From NCBI RefSeq assembly GCF_011046485.1, contig NZ_CP049256.1, positions 434,001 to 498,000 of the forward strand: a DNA stretch of 64,000 nt. Reading direction: 5' to 3'. Position numbers and translations under genes: made by a program. A model generated the notes under the pieces. That model saw only the letters and a list, made by a program, of their open reading frames with translations, made no database searches and was not told where the DNA came from. This stretch comes from Microbacterium sp. 4R-513 (GTDB lineage: Bacteria; Actinomycetota; Actinomycetes; Actinomycetales; Microbacteriaceae). How positions within the stretch are numbered: position 1 is the stretch's first letter; each line of letters opens with the position of its first letter. Of this stretch, positions 36,138 to 45,110 are shown piece after piece.

Positions 36138-37750
36138 TGATCAGTCGACGACGACTCGTCTCGGTCTCCGCCGCCGTGGCGATGCTGGTCGTGGGCTTGG
36201 CCGGCTGCACCGCCGCCGACCAGAATGGAGAGACCGTGCCACTCCCCGCCCTCGTTCCCGTGCCCGCCTCGCTCGAGGCCGTCGGTTCCGCTCCGTTCGC
36301 CCTCGACGGCGAGGTGAGCATCGCCGGAGACACGGATGCCGCGGCCGCCTTGAGCGCCCTGATCGCCGCTCGAACGGGTCTCCGGATCGGAACCGACGAC
36401 GACGGCACGATCGAGCTGCGGATCGACCGCGCCGCCGGGAAGCGGGAGTCCTACCGCCTCGCCGTGGACGAGGCATCCGTCGTCGTCACCGGAGCCGACG
36501 CGGCCGGCCTCTTCTACGGCGTCCAGACGCTGGGGCAGCTCCTCACCCGCGAGGGCGAAGGATGGCTCTTCCCCGCCGTCGTCGTGGAGGATGCGCCGCG
36601 CTTCGCGTACCGGGGCGTCATGCTCGATGTGGCCCGGCACTTCCAGCCCGTGGAGACCGTGAAGGCCTATATCGACCGCGCGTCGGGCCTGAAGCTGAAC
36701 GCGCTGCACCTCCACCTGTCCGACGACCAGGGCTGGCGCATCGAGCTCTCGTCGCGGCCGAAGCTCACGGAGCTCGCGTCCGGCTCGGCGGTCGGCGGCG
36801 ACCCGGGCGGGTTCTTCACCAAGGCCGACTATCGCGAGATCGTCGAGTACGCGGCATCCCGTCACATGATCGTCGTTCCCGAGATCGACATGCCGGGGCA
36901 CACGCAGGCCGTGAGTGCGGCGTATCCCGAGCTCGTCGAGGATCCGGTCATCACCCCCGGGATGCTGGAGGCCGTCGCCGAGTACGGGGGCGGCACGCCC
37001 ACCCCCGGCGAGGTGTACGAGGGCATCGCGGTGGGGTTCTCTTCGCTCAGGATCCACGACGAGGCCACGTACGACTTCGTCGCCGACGTCTTCGGGGAGC
37101 TCGCCGCGATGACGCCGGGACCGTACCTCCATCTCGGGGGCGACGAATCGCTGGGCACCGATCCCGACGACTTCGCTGAGTTCATGGACCGTGCGACCGA
37201 CATCGTGGCCGACCTCGGAAAGACGCCGATCACGTGGCATGAAGCCGGTGCCGCTCCGGGTCTGAACCCCGACACGATCGGGCAGTACTGGGGGTACACG
37301 ACACCGACCGACGGGATGGACGAGAAGGCGCGCTCGTACGTCCGCAACGGAGCGCAGCTCATCCTCTCGCCGGCCGACGCCGTCTACCTCGACATGAAGT
37401 ACGACCAGAGCACGACGCTCGGACTCGCGTGGGCGAACGGTCCCACGAGCGTCGAGCGCGCGTACTCGTGGGAGCCGTCGCAGATCATCGACGGCGTCGA
37501 AGAGGCCGACGTCCTCGGCATCGAGGCGCCGCTCTGGGCCGAGACGGTCCGCGACCTCGACGACATCGACGAGCTCGCCTTCCCCCGCATCGCCGCGGCG
37601 GCGGAGGCGGCGTGGTCACCTGCCACTGGCGCCCATCCCCAGCGCACGTGGGATTCGTTCCGCGAGCGAGTCGGGGCCATGGGCCCCCTGTGGACGAGCC
37701 TCGGCATCCGTTTCCACCCCTCCGACGAGATCCCCTGGGTCAGCGAGTGA
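36137..37750 (+). CDS. Beta-N-acetylhexosaminidase, GH20 lipoprotein
   Basis: This 537-residue surface enzyme releases N-acetylglucosamine from chitin oligosaccharides or peptidoglycan-derived sugars. The lipobox LAGC gives acylated Cys24. A GH20b beta domain (about residues 33-150) precedes the catalytic barrel, with YRGVMLDVARHF, LNALHLHLSDDQGWR, PEIDMPGH, the catalytic pair Asp336-Glu337 in HLGGDES and QYWGY. The ATG at 36137 precedes a typical signal peptide. A GTGA overlap joins it to nagA, so released GlcNAc would be taken up and deacetylated. The palindrome at its start suggests control by the ROK repressor. Confidence 0.95.
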   Translation: MISRRRLVSVSAAVAMLVVGLAGCTAADQNGETVPLPALVPVPASLEAVGSAPFALDGEVSIAGDTDAAAALSALIAARTGLRIGTDDDGTIELRIDRAAGKRESYRLAVDEASVVVTGADAAGLFYGVQTLGQLLTREGEGWLFPAVVVEDAPRFAYRGVMLDVARHFQPVETVKAYIDRASGLKLNALHLHLSDDQGWRIELSSRPKLTELASGSAVGGDPGGFFTKADYREIVEYAASRHMIVVPEIDMPGHTQAVSAAYPELVEDPVITPGMLEAVAEYGGGTPTPGEVYEGIAVGFSSLRIHDEATYDFVADVFGELAAMTPGPYLHLGGDESLGTDPDDFAEFMDRATDIVADLGKTPITWHEAGAAPGLNPDTIGQYWGYTTPTDGMDEKARSYVRNGAQLILSPADAVYLDMKYDQSTTLGLAWANGPTSVERAYSWEPSQIIDGVEEADVLGIEAPLWAETVRDLDDIDELAFPRIAAAAEAAWSPATGAHPQRTWDSFRERVGAMGPLWTSLGIRFHPSDEIPWVSE

Positions 37751-38892
37751 CGACTCTTCTGCACTCCGTCCGCCTCGTCGACGGAGGCATCGTCATCGAC
37801 GACGCCTGGGTGCTCTTCGGGGGTGGCCGCGTCGAAGCGCGCGGCACGGGAACCGACCGACCGGATGCCTCTACCGCGGTCGACGCACGATCGCTCGCGG
37901 GTGAAGGAGCCGTCCTCACTCCGGGCTTCATCGACATCCACGGTCACGGCGGCGCGGGCGTCTCGTACGACGACGGCCCCGAGGCGATTCGCGCGGCGCG
38001 GGCGCTTCACCGGGCGCACGGCACGACCCGCGCCGTGATCTCGCTCGTGACGGCTCCGCTTGAGACCCTCGAACGCCGGGCGGCGATGGTCGCCGACCTC
38101 ATGGCGACGGATGCCGACATCCTCGGTTCGCACCTCGAAGGACCCTTCCTCGACCCCGGCCACAAGGGCGCCCACGATCCGTCGCTCCTCCGCGCACCCG
38201 ACGCCGCCTCGGTCGAACGCCTGCTCGAGGCCGGTCGCGGGACGGTCCGGCAGATCACGCTCGCGCCCGAGCTGCCCGGCGGGCTCGAGGCCATCCGAGC
38301 GGTCGTCGCGGCCGGGGCGGCCGCCGCCGTGGGCCACACCTCCGCCGATGCGCACCAGGCCCGGGAGGCGTTCGATGCGGGCGCCACGATCCTCACCCAC
38401 GCGTTCAACGCGATGCCGGGCCTGCACCACCGGGATCCCGGCCCTGTCGGTGCCGCGGCATCCGACCCCCGCGTGACCCTCGAGGTCATCGCCGACGGCG
38501 TGCACCTCGACCCGGAGATCGTCCGGATCGCCTTCGCCGCCGCGCCGGGCCGCATCGCACTGGTCACCGACGCGATGGCGGCGGCGGGCGCCGAAGACGG
38601 GCGCTACGACCTGGGTTCGCTCGCCGTCGACGTCGTCGGCGGGGTCGCGCGCCTCGCGGGCGGCGGATCGATCGCGGGATCGACGCTCACGCAGGACGTC
38701 GCGCTCCGCCATGCCGTCGCGGCGGGTGTGCCGTTCTCGGAAGCGGTCGCCGCGCTGACGAGCGTGCCCGCACGGGCGGTCGGCCGTTCGCACGACCTCG
38801 GCTCGCTGGACATCGGCTCGCTCGGTGACGCGGTGCTTTTGGATACCGACCTTCAGGTGCGAGCCGTCTGGGTGGGCGGCGAGCGCAGCTAA
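37747..38892 (+). CDS. nagA: N-acetylglucosamine-6-phosphate deacetylase
   Basis: This 381-residue amidohydrolase removes acetate from GlcNAc-6-phosphate, the first committed step of catabolism. Metal and catalytic motifs are GFIDIHGHGGAG, GSHLEGPFLDPGHKGAHD, AVGHTSADAHQ, LTHAFNAMPGLHHRDPG and the catalytic Asp in LVTDAMAAAG. The GTG start overlaps the hexosaminidase stop as GTGA. The kinase and deaminase acting before and after it are encoded eight kilobases away, at 44331-46053. The stop overlaps the convergent RidA gene by four bases. Confidence 0.95.
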   Translation: MTTLLHSVRLVDGGIVIDDAWVLFGGGRVEARGTGTDRPDASTAVDARSLAGEGAVLTPGFIDIHGHGGAGVSYDDGPEAIRAARALHRAHGTTRAVISLVTAPLETLERRAAMVADLMATDADILGSHLEGPFLDPGHKGAHDPSLLRAPDAASVERLLEAGRGTVRQITLAPELPGGLEAIRAVVAAGAAAAVGHTSADAHQAREAFDAGATILTHAFNAMPGLHHRDPGPVGAAASDPRVTLEVIADGVHLDPEIVRIAFAAAPGRIALVTDAMAAAGAEDGRYDLGSLAVDVVGGVARLAGGGSIAGSTLTQDVALRHAVAAGVPFSEAVAALTSVPARAVGRSHDLGSLDIGSLGDAVLLDTDLQVRAVWVGGERS

Positions 38893-39332
38893 GGAGTGGC
38901 GCTCGACCCGTCGTTCGCGTCGACGGACGGGTCTGCGATCGCGGCAACGGCCTCGATCTCGACGAGCTGATCCGCATAGCCCAGAACGGTGACGCCCAGC
39001 AGCGTGCTCGGGACGTCATGGTCGCCGAAGGCATCGTGGACGACTCCCCACACGAGGCCGAGATCCGACCTCTCAGCGGAGACGACCAGAACGCGCGTGC
39101 TCACGACATCCTGCAATGTCGCGCCCACTGCCCGGAGGGCCGCGATCAGATTCTCGATGCACTTCTCGGCCTGGCCGACGTAGCTCCCGACGGCCGCCGT
39201 CGTCCCGTCGTGCTCCAGCGGGCACGCCCCGGCGAGAAAGACCAGCCGCACGCCGCTGGCCACGACGGCCGCGTACGCATACGGCGCATCGCTGAGCTCG
39301 GCGGATCGAACGAGGCGCACGGGCGAGACCAT
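38889..39332 (-). CDS. RidA (YjgF/YER057c) family protein
   Basis: This 147-residue protein has the Rid fold pattern: PYAYAAVVASGVRLVFLAGACPLE, GSYVGQAEKCIENLIAALRAVGATLQDVVSTRVLV and a LLGVTVLGYADQLVEIEAVA end. Archetypal RidA deaminates reactive 2-aminoacrylate using an Arg in the C-terminal strand; I do not see that Arg clearly, so this may be another Rid subgroup. No operon partner is evident. It ends inside the nagA stop. Confidence 0.8.
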   Translation of the reverse strand: MVSPVRLVRSAELSDAPYAYAAVVASGVRLVFLAGACPLEHDGTTAAVGSYVGQAEKCIENLIAALRAVGATLQDVVSTRVLVVSAERSDLGLVWGVVHDAFGDHDVPSTLLGVTVLGYADQLVEIEAVAAIADPSVDANDGSSATP

Positions 39333-39411
39333 CGGCTCATCATCGCATCGACGTGCCGAATCCGCCTCCGCGGGCGCCGACGGGGGGCGGCGGCGCCCGC
39401 AGAGACGGGTG

Positions 39412-39442
39412 CGGCCGTTGCATCCCCAAGGTGCAACGGCCG
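39412..39442. repeat. Hairpin in the gap upstream of the fused sigma gene
   Basis: CGGCCGTTGCA pairs exactly with TGCAACGGCCG around a nine-base loop. It lies in the 409-base gap 39333-39741, which otherwise holds no supported gene. The right half of the gap, more AT-rich around 39600-39680, is likely to contain the promoter of the sigma-fusion gene. Confidence 0.7.
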
Positions 39443-39741
39443 CGATTCCCGGAGAATCGGGGTTGGAAAACCCTCCCCCGAGTTCTCTCCATCCCCGCGG
39501 CGATCCGAGGCGTTCCGTTCCTGGGATCGTCGTGCCCGCGGGTTTGTCGGGAACGGAGCGGGCAATGTCTCCTGACCATGAGATGCAGGCGGTCGCGTTC
39601 TATGACGCGAAACTCGGAAAATAATCCGAACGAATTCGCGGGCGTAGCGCGAAACCGCGAGACACAGGAGAATGGACCCACTTGGGGGGACGGTCGACGA
39701 CGACTGAGGCGGTCCCGAAACGTGCAGATCCGGAGTTCCGC

Positions 39742-42069
39742 GTGACCAGCATCGACAGCCCCGGCGAGGCCTTGGAAACGGGCGACAGCTCAGAGCCCGC
39801 CGACGCCGACCTCGTCCTGCGCACCCGTTCGGGCGACAAGTCCGCCTTCGGGGAGCTGTGGTTCCGCCACTATCGGTCCGGCATCACCGTCGCCCGCTCC
39901 GTCAGCCCGACGCTCGACGCGGACGACCTCGTGCAGGAGGCGTACGCCCGCATCTACCAGTCGATCCTCCGCGGGGGCGGTCCCACCGGATCGTTCCGCG
40001 CCTACCTCTTCACCAGCATCCGCAACACCGCGGCCGGCTGGGGCCGCGCGGGCCGGGAAGACACGATCGACCTTCTCGACACGCTGGAAGACCCTGCCAC
40101 GAGCGATGAGGCGACGGATGCCGCGCTCGACCGTGGTCTCACGCATCGGGCGTTCCGCAGCCTGCCGACGAGGTGGCAGGAGGTGCTCTGGTACACCGAG
40201 ATCGAGCAGATGAAGCCGGCCGAGATCGCGCCGCTGCTCGGCATGAAGCCGACGGCCGTCGCCCAGCTCGCCTTCCGGGCGCGCGAGGGCCTGCGCGAGG
40301 CGTGGATCCAGGCTCATCTGCAGTCACTCGCGGACGGCTCCGAGTGCCAGTGGACGATCGAGCGCCTGGGAGCCCACGCCCGCGAGAACCTGTCCCGTCG
40401 TGACCGGCGCAAGGTGGACGAGCATCTCGCGGATTGCGCGCGGTGCACCATCGTGGCGGCTGAGGCGAAGGATGTCTCGAGCCGGCTGGCCCTCGTGCTC
40501 CTTCCTCTCGCTCTCGGTGCGACCGGCGCCGCGGCCTATCTGGCGACGCTTCAGGGCGGTGGCGTCCCGGCCGTGGCACTCGCGGCGAGTGCTGCTCCGG
40601 CGGTGCCGTCGAGTCTCGCCGTCGCACCGACGGCCAAGATCGCCGGAGGCAGCACCTCGGGAGCAGGCGGCTCTGCGGCTGCGGGCGGATCGACGACGGC
40701 CGGCGGATCGGTCGCGGCCGGGTCGACGGCCGCGGGCGGCACGACGGTCGGTGGAACGGCCGCGGCAGGCGGATCGGTGGCCGCCGGCGGCTCTGCCGCA
40801 GCGGGCGGGTCTGCCGTCGCCGTCGGCTCTGCCGCGGCGGGCGCTGTCGGCGTCGGCACGGCCGCCGCCGCAGCGGGAGCGGGAGCGGGCGGAATCCTCT
40901 CGGGAATCGGCGCGATGGTCGGCGTCACGACAGCGGCAGCCGTCCTGGTGGGATCGGCGGTGGCTGCGTCGATCGTCGCCCCCGAGGCCTTCGGCCTGAC
41001 TGCTCCCTCCGCCGCGTCGGACACCACCACCACTAGCCAGACTTCGGCGGATGATCCGACGGCGATCTTGGCCGAGGAGACGTCCGACGGGGCCGCGGAT
41101 CCCGGCGCGGGCACGGAGGTCGTCCCGGGCCTCTCGTTCCCCGCGGGCATGCCCTCGGCCGGCAGCGCGAGCGTCTCGTGGGCGGGCGAACAGCCGACCT
41201 TCACGATCCCCCTGTCGGGCGACGCGGGCGCAACAGTGGAAGTGCTCTTGAACGGCTCCGTCGCCTCGGCGACGTCCCTCGATGCCGGAGGCGGCGGAAG
41301 CGCCTCGATCGCGCCCAACTACGGTCTCGTCAACAGCGATGCGCGCGTGGGCCTCCGCTACCGGGTCGGCGACTGGACCGGTGCGACTCGGTCTCTGCGT
41401 CTGAGCGACATCGCCGACCTCGCCGCCGTCGCCGCGGCCATGAAGCCGCAGCCGAACGACAGCCGCCCCGACTCGTCCGACCCGGGCACCACGGTCGAAC
41501 AGGGAAGCACTCCTGGCCAGGGCGGCACCACGGGCACGCAGGGGAACGGCCCCACGCAGAACAAAGGCAATCCCACCGGCAACGGCACGACGAACGGCAA
41601 GGGCGCTTCGAGCGGCGGCGCTTCGACGGGGACCACCGAGAACGACACGACCCACTCTTCCACCGGCAAGAGCGGTGCAACCGGGACGTCCACCACGGGC
41701 AAGGGCACGACCGCGACGACGGGCAAAGGCAGCGGCGCGGCGACCGGAAAGGGCGTCACGGTCGCAACGGACCCCATCACCGCCTCCACCACCGACAGCA
41801 TCCTGAGCGATCCGAGCACCACGACCGCGTCGAGCGGATCCAACCGCAACACCACCCCGGCCAACGCCAACGCGGCGGGCGGCAACGGCAACGCAGCCGG
41901 CAACGGCAACGGGTCGGGCGGCAACGGGAACAGAGGCGCCGCGAGCGGGAAGGCCACCGCCTCGGCCGGCAACAAGACTGCGGTGCCCCCGTCCACCGTC
42001 ACGCCGACGCCGGTGGAGGAGCCCGCACCGACCCCGATCACGGACGAGGCGGCGCTGCCCGCGTCTTAG
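39742..42069 (+). CDS. ECF sigma factor fused to zinc-finger, transmembrane and extracellular domains
   Basis: This product of about 775 residues begins as an ECF sigma factor: region 2 around DLVLRTRSGDKSAFGELWFRH and DADDLVQEAYARIYQSI, region 4 around FRSLPTRWQEVLWYTEIEQM and IAPLLGMKPTAVAQLAF. A zf-HC2 anti-sigma-like motif follows (HLADCARC). After it come hydrophobic segments near LALVLLPLALGATGAAAYLA and an Ala/Gly-rich glycine-repeat region ending in GVTTAAAVLVGSAVAASIVA. The rest is a small beta-domain and a long Gly/Asn/Thr/Ser-rich tail, probably outside the cell. It looks like a one-protein signalling device of the ECF52/ECF53 style. GTG 39742 has CGGAG upstream; TTG 39682 is an alternative start. 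Confidence 0.8.
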   Translation: MTSIDSPGEALETGDSSEPADADLVLRTRSGDKSAFGELWFRHYRSGITVARSVSPTLDADDLVQEAYARIYQSILRGGGPTGSFRAYLFTSIRNTAAGWGRAGREDTIDLLDTLEDPATSDEATDAALDRGLTHRAFRSLPTRWQEVLWYTEIEQMKPAEIAPLLGMKPTAVAQLAFRAREGLREAWIQAHLQSLADGSECQWTIERLGAHARENLSRRDRRKVDEHLADCARCTIVAAEAKDVSSRLALVLLPLALGATGAAAYLATLQGGGVPAVALAASAAPAVPSSLAVAPTAKIAGGSTSGAGGSAAAGGSTTAGGSVAAGSTAAGGTTVGGTAAAGGSVAAGGSAAAGGSAVAVGSAAAGAVGVGTAAAAAGAGAGGILSGIGAMVGVTTAAAVLVGSAVAASIVAPEAFGLTAPSAASDTTTTSQTSADDPTAILAEETSDGAADPGAGTEVVPGLSFPAGMPSAGSASVSWAGEQPTFTIPLSGDAGATVEVLLNGSVASATSLDAGGGGSASIAPNYGLVNSDARVGLRYRVGDWTGATRSLRLSDIADLAAVAAAMKPQPNDSRPDSSDPGTTVEQGSTPGQGGTTGTQGNGPTQNKGNPTGNGTTNGKGASSGGASTGTTENDTTHSSTGKSGATGTSTTGKGTTATTGKGSGAATGKGVTVATDPITASTTDSILSDPSTTTASSGSNRNTTPANANAAGGNGNAAGNGNGSGGNGNRGAASGKATASAGNKTAVPPSTVTPTPVEEPAPTPITDEAALPAS

Positions 42070-42079
42070 ACTGGAGGTC

Positions 42080-42472
42080 ATGCCCGACACTCCAAACGTC
42101 CGCCCCACCGCACCGGCCGAGCCGGAGCCGGGCACGCGGGCACCCCTCTCGGGCATCGACATCCTGGCCTTCCTTTGCGAGCTGTTCGCGTTCGCCTCGC
42201 TCGCCATCTGGGGCTTCCTCTTCTGGGCCTTCCCGTGGAACATCGTCTTCGGCATCGGCGCGCCGATCGTCGCGATCCTCGTGTGGGCGCTCTTCGTCTC
42301 GCCGCGCGCCGTCTTCGGTGTGCACCCCTTCATCCGCGCGCTCGTCGAGCTGCTCGTCTACGCGTCGGCCACCATGGCGTGGTGGAGCATGGGGCAGCCC
42401 TGGATCGGACTCGGCTTCGGGATCGTCGCCGTGACGATCGGCGTCTTCGCAGGCCGGCGCCGATTCGCGTGA
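42080..42472 (+). CDS. DUF2568 (YrdB-like) membrane protein
   Basis: This 130-residue protein has four hydrophobic helices (ILAFLCELFAFASLAIWGFLF, NIVFGIGAPIVAILVWALFV, ALVELLVYASATMAWWSM, WIGLGFGIVAVTIGVFAG), and the PRAVFGVHPFIRALVELLVY block of the DUF2568/YrdB family. Function is unknown. It follows the fused sigma gene by ten bases and overlaps the oxidase gene by GTGA, so three or four genes are probably co-transcribed. Confidence 0.82.
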   Translation: MPDTPNVRPTAPAEPEPGTRAPLSGIDILAFLCELFAFASLAIWGFLFWAFPWNIVFGIGAPIVAILVWALFVSPRAVFGVHPFIRALVELLVYASATMAWWSMGQPWIGLGFGIVAVTIGVFAGRRRFA

Positions 42473-43863
42473 GCGCGACCGCCGACGACGTCGTCGCCCG
42501 CCTGAGCGCCGTCCTCGGCGACTGTCTCGACACCTCGGAGGCGGCACGACAGGACGCCCGCGCCGACAAGTCGGGGCACGCGGCATCCGGTCTCCCCCTC
42601 GCCGTCGTCCACGCGCAGTCCGTCTCGGACGTCCAGCAGACGCTGCGCATCGCGACCGAGACCCGCACCCCGGTCGTCACCCGCGGCGCGGGCACGGGGC
42701 TCGCCGGCGGCGCCAATGCCGGAGGCGGAGAGATCGCGCTCTCGGTCCGCGCGATGCAGCGGATCCTCGAGGTGCGTCCCGACGACCTCCTCGCCGTCGT
42801 CGAGCCCGGGATCATCAACGCCGAGCTCAACGCCGCGCTCGCGGACTACGGCCTGTGGTGGGCGCCCGATCCCGCGAGCCGTGCGATCGCGACGGTCGGC
42901 GGCAACATCGCGACCGGCGCCGGCGGCCTCCTGTGCGCGAAGTACGGTGTGGTCCGGGATGCCGTGCTCGGCGTCGATCTGGTGCTCGCCGACGGGCGGC
43001 TGCTGAAGCTCGGTCACCGTACGGTCAAGGGCGTCACTGGCCTGGACCTCACGTCGCTCGTCATCGGCTCGGAGGGCACGCTCGGCGTCATCGTCGGCGC
43101 GACGCTCAAGCTGCGACGCCTCGTGCCGGGCACGGTCGCGACGATCGCCGCGACTTTCCCCGACGTGCGGACGGCGGCCGAGGCATCCGCTGCCGTCACG
43201 GCATCGGGCGCGCAGCCGGCGATCATGGAGCTGATGGATGCCGCGTCCCTCCGCGCCGTCCACGCCCTGCTGAGCCTGGGGCCGCCGACCGCGGGGGCCG
43301 CGCAGCTCACGATCCAGACGGACGGGCCGGCAGCCGATGTCGAAGCCGACGCGATCGCCGCCGTCCTGCAGGCGACGGGCGGCACTGTCGCGGTGACCCA
43401 TGATCGTGAAGAGGGCGAGCGTCTGCTCGCGATCCGCCGCTCGATGCATCCGGCGATGGAGACCCTCGGGACGACGCTCATCGAGGACGTCTCGGTGCCC
43501 CGGAGCATGCTTCCCGCGATGTTCGACGAGATCGCCCGCGTCGAGCGAGACCACGGCATCGTCATCCCGACCGTCGCGCACGCGGGTGACGGCAACCTCC
43601 ACCCCAACTTCGTGTTCGCCGGCGAGGTGGGCCCCGACGGCACGGTCGAGGTCCCGCCCGCCGTGTGGGACGCCGCGGACGACCTCTTCCGCGCCGCGCT
43701 GCGGCTCGGCGGCACCCTCACGGGCGAGCACGGTGTCGGGGTGCTCAAGCGGCGCTGGCTGGCCGACGAGCTGGGCGACGACCAGTGGCGGCTGCAGCGG
43801 GACATCACACGCGTCTTCGATCCGCTCGGCATCCTCAATCCGGGCAAGGTCTTCGCGGAGTGA
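42469..43863 (+). CDS. FAD-linked oxidase, glycolate oxidase GlcD / D-lactate dehydrogenase type
   Basis: This 464-residue flavoprotein has an N-terminal PCMH FAD-binding domain (VVTRGAGTGLAGGANA, TVGGNIATGAGGLLCAKYGVVRD, VIGSEGTLGVIVGATLKL) and a C-terminal FAD-linked oxidase domain with VAHAGDGNLHPNF and LTGEHGVGVLKRRWL. It oxidises a 2-hydroxy acid such as glycolate or D-lactate. No separate GlcE/GlcF subunits are nearby, which favours a single-subunit dehydrogenase. It starts by a GTGA overlap with the DUF2568 gene and ends likewise in the Nudix gene. Confidence 0.9.
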   Translation: MSATADDVVARLSAVLGDCLDTSEAARQDARADKSGHAASGLPLAVVHAQSVSDVQQTLRIATETRTPVVTRGAGTGLAGGANAGGGEIALSVRAMQRILEVRPDDLLAVVEPGIINAELNAALADYGLWWAPDPASRAIATVGGNIATGAGGLLCAKYGVVRDAVLGVDLVLADGRLLKLGHRTVKGVTGLDLTSLVIGSEGTLGVIVGATLKLRRLVPGTVATIAATFPDVRTAAEASAAVTASGAQPAIMELMDAASLRAVHALLSLGPPTAGAAQLTIQTDGPAADVEADAIAAVLQATGGTVAVTHDREEGERLLAIRRSMHPAMETLGTTLIEDVSVPRSMLPAMFDEIARVERDHGIVIPTVAHAGDGNLHPNFVFAGEVGPDGTVEVPPAVWDAADDLFRAALRLGGTLTGEHGVGVLKRRWLADELGDDQWRLQRDITRVFDPLGILNPGKVFAE

Positions 43864-44258
43864 CCCGCGACATCCGCGTCAGCGCCGCCGTGGTGACCGA
43901 TGCCGCGGGCCGCGCCCTCGTCGTCCGGAAAGCCGGCACGTCGCTGTTCATGCAGCCGGGAGGCAAGCGCGAGCCGGGCGAGTCGGCGACCGAGGCGCTC
44001 GTGCGCGAGCTTCGGGAAGAGATCGGCGTGGTCGTCGGCGAGGATGCCCTGGCCCCGCTGGGAGTCTTCACGACGGATGCCGCGAACGAGCCCGGCCATC
44101 GCGTCGTCGCCGATGCCTTCCGCCTGGAGGTCGATCCCGCGCGGGTCGAACGCTCGGGAGAGATCGAAGAGCTTCGCTGGATCGCCGCGGGAGACGCGGC
44201 ATCCACTCCCCTCGCACCGCTCAGCCGCGACCTGCTCCTGCCGCTCGTCTGGGGGTAG
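43860..44258 (+). CDS. Nudix hydrolase
   Basis: This 132-residue hydrolase acts on nucleoside diphosphates linked to another group. The Nudix box is complete: GGKREPGESATEALVREL followed by REEIGV, with the metal-binding REEIG glutamates. Substrate choice is unknown. The GTG start overlaps the oxidase stop; the pair may be co-regulated, though a functional link is not evident. It ends before a repeat hairpin shared with nagB. Confidence 0.92.
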   Translation: MTRDIRVSAAVVTDAAGRALVVRKAGTSLFMQPGGKREPGESATEALVRELREEIGVVVGEDALAPLGVFTTDAANEPGHRVVADAFRLEVDPARVERSGEIEELRWIAAGDAASTPLAPLSRDLLLPLVWG

Positions 44259-44274
44259 CGGGCCCGTCCGGTTG

Positions 44275-44320
44275 CTGAGCTCGGCGAAGGGCCGGGGTCC
44301 GACCCTTCGACGAGCTCAGG
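44275..44320. repeat. CTGAGCTCG/CGAGCTCAG inverted repeat between convergent genes
   Basis: CTGAGCTCGGCGAAGGG (44275-44291) pairs with CCCTTCGACGAGCTCAGG (44303-44320). It belongs to the family inserted into three genes of the catabolic island. Here it lies between convergent nudix and nagB genes and may act as a bidirectional terminator. Confidence 0.85.
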
Positions 44321-44330
44321 GATCGAGGCG

Positions 44331-45110
44331 TCAGAGGCCCTGCCAGGCCGGCTTGTTGTCGTAGGTGTAGCGGTAGTAGTCGGCGTGGTTCAGACGCGAA
44401 GCGGCCGCCTCGTCGACGACGACCGTCGCGTGGGGGTGCAGCTGGATCGCCGATCCGGGAAGGGATGCCGTGAGGGGGCCCTCGACGGCACCCGCGACGG
44501 CCTCGGCCTTGCCCTCGCCGAAGGCGAGCAGCACGAGGTGCTTGGCGCGGAGGATCGTGCCCAGGCCCTGCGTGATGCAGTGACGCGGCACGTCGTCGAC
44601 CGAGTCGAAGAACCGCGCGTTGTCGTCGCGGGTCTGCTGGGTGAGGGTCTTCACCCGCGTGAGGGACGCGAACGACGAGCCGGGCTCGTTGAAGCCGATG
44701 TGGCCGTCCGTGCCGATGCCGAGGATCTGCAGGTCGACGCCTCCCGCCGCGACGATCGCCCGCTCGTACTCCTCGCCCGCGTGCTCGATGCCCTCGAGCG
44801 ACCCGTTCGGGACGCGGATGCGCGCCGGGTCGAGGCCGAGCGGCTCGACGACCTCCCGGTGGATGACGGATCGGTAGGACTCGGGATGCGCGGGGTCGAG
44901 GCCGACGTACTCGTCGAGCGCGAAGCCGCGCACGCGCGACACGTCGACACCGGCGAGCCGGGGGGCGAGCGCCTCGTAGACAGGAAGCGGCGTCGAGCCC
45001 GTGGCGAGACCCAGGACCGCCTCCGGGTCGGCCCGCACGAGCCGCACGATCTCGTCGGCGACGAGAGCGCCGGCGGCCGCGGCATCCGGAACGATGACGA
45101 TCTCAGCCAT
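44331..45110 (-). CDS. nagB: Glucosamine-6-phosphate deaminase
   Basis: This 259-residue enzyme converts glucosamine 6-phosphate to fructose 6-phosphate and ammonia. Typical blocks are GLATGSTPLPVYEAL, FALDEYVGL, the active-site ILGIGTDGHIGFNEPGS and TQQTRDDNARFF. It is last in a leftward operon (regulator, binding protein, two permeases, kinase, nagB) and overlaps the kinase gene by eight bases. NagA, needed before it, is encoded in the hexosaminidase operon. Confidence 0.96.
   Translation of the reverse strand: MAEIVIVPDAAAAGALVADEIVRLVRADPEAVLGLATGSTPLPVYEALAPRLAGVDVSRVRGFALDEYVGLDPAHPESYRSVIHREVVEPLGLDPARIRVPNGSLEGIEHAGEEYERAIVAAGGVDLQILGIGTDGHIGFNEPGSSFASLTRVKTLTQQTRDDNARFFDSVDDVPRHCITQGLGTILRAKHLVLLAFGEGKAEAVAGAVEGPLTASLPGSAIQLHPHATVVVDEAAASRLNHADYYRYTYDNKPAWQGL

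Noticed and set aside
39672..39690. ATG at 39672 as start of the sigma-fusion gene
   Set aside because: It is out of frame unless one G of a G6 run is removed, and AGGAG lies too close. GTG 39742 has a properly spaced CGGAG.
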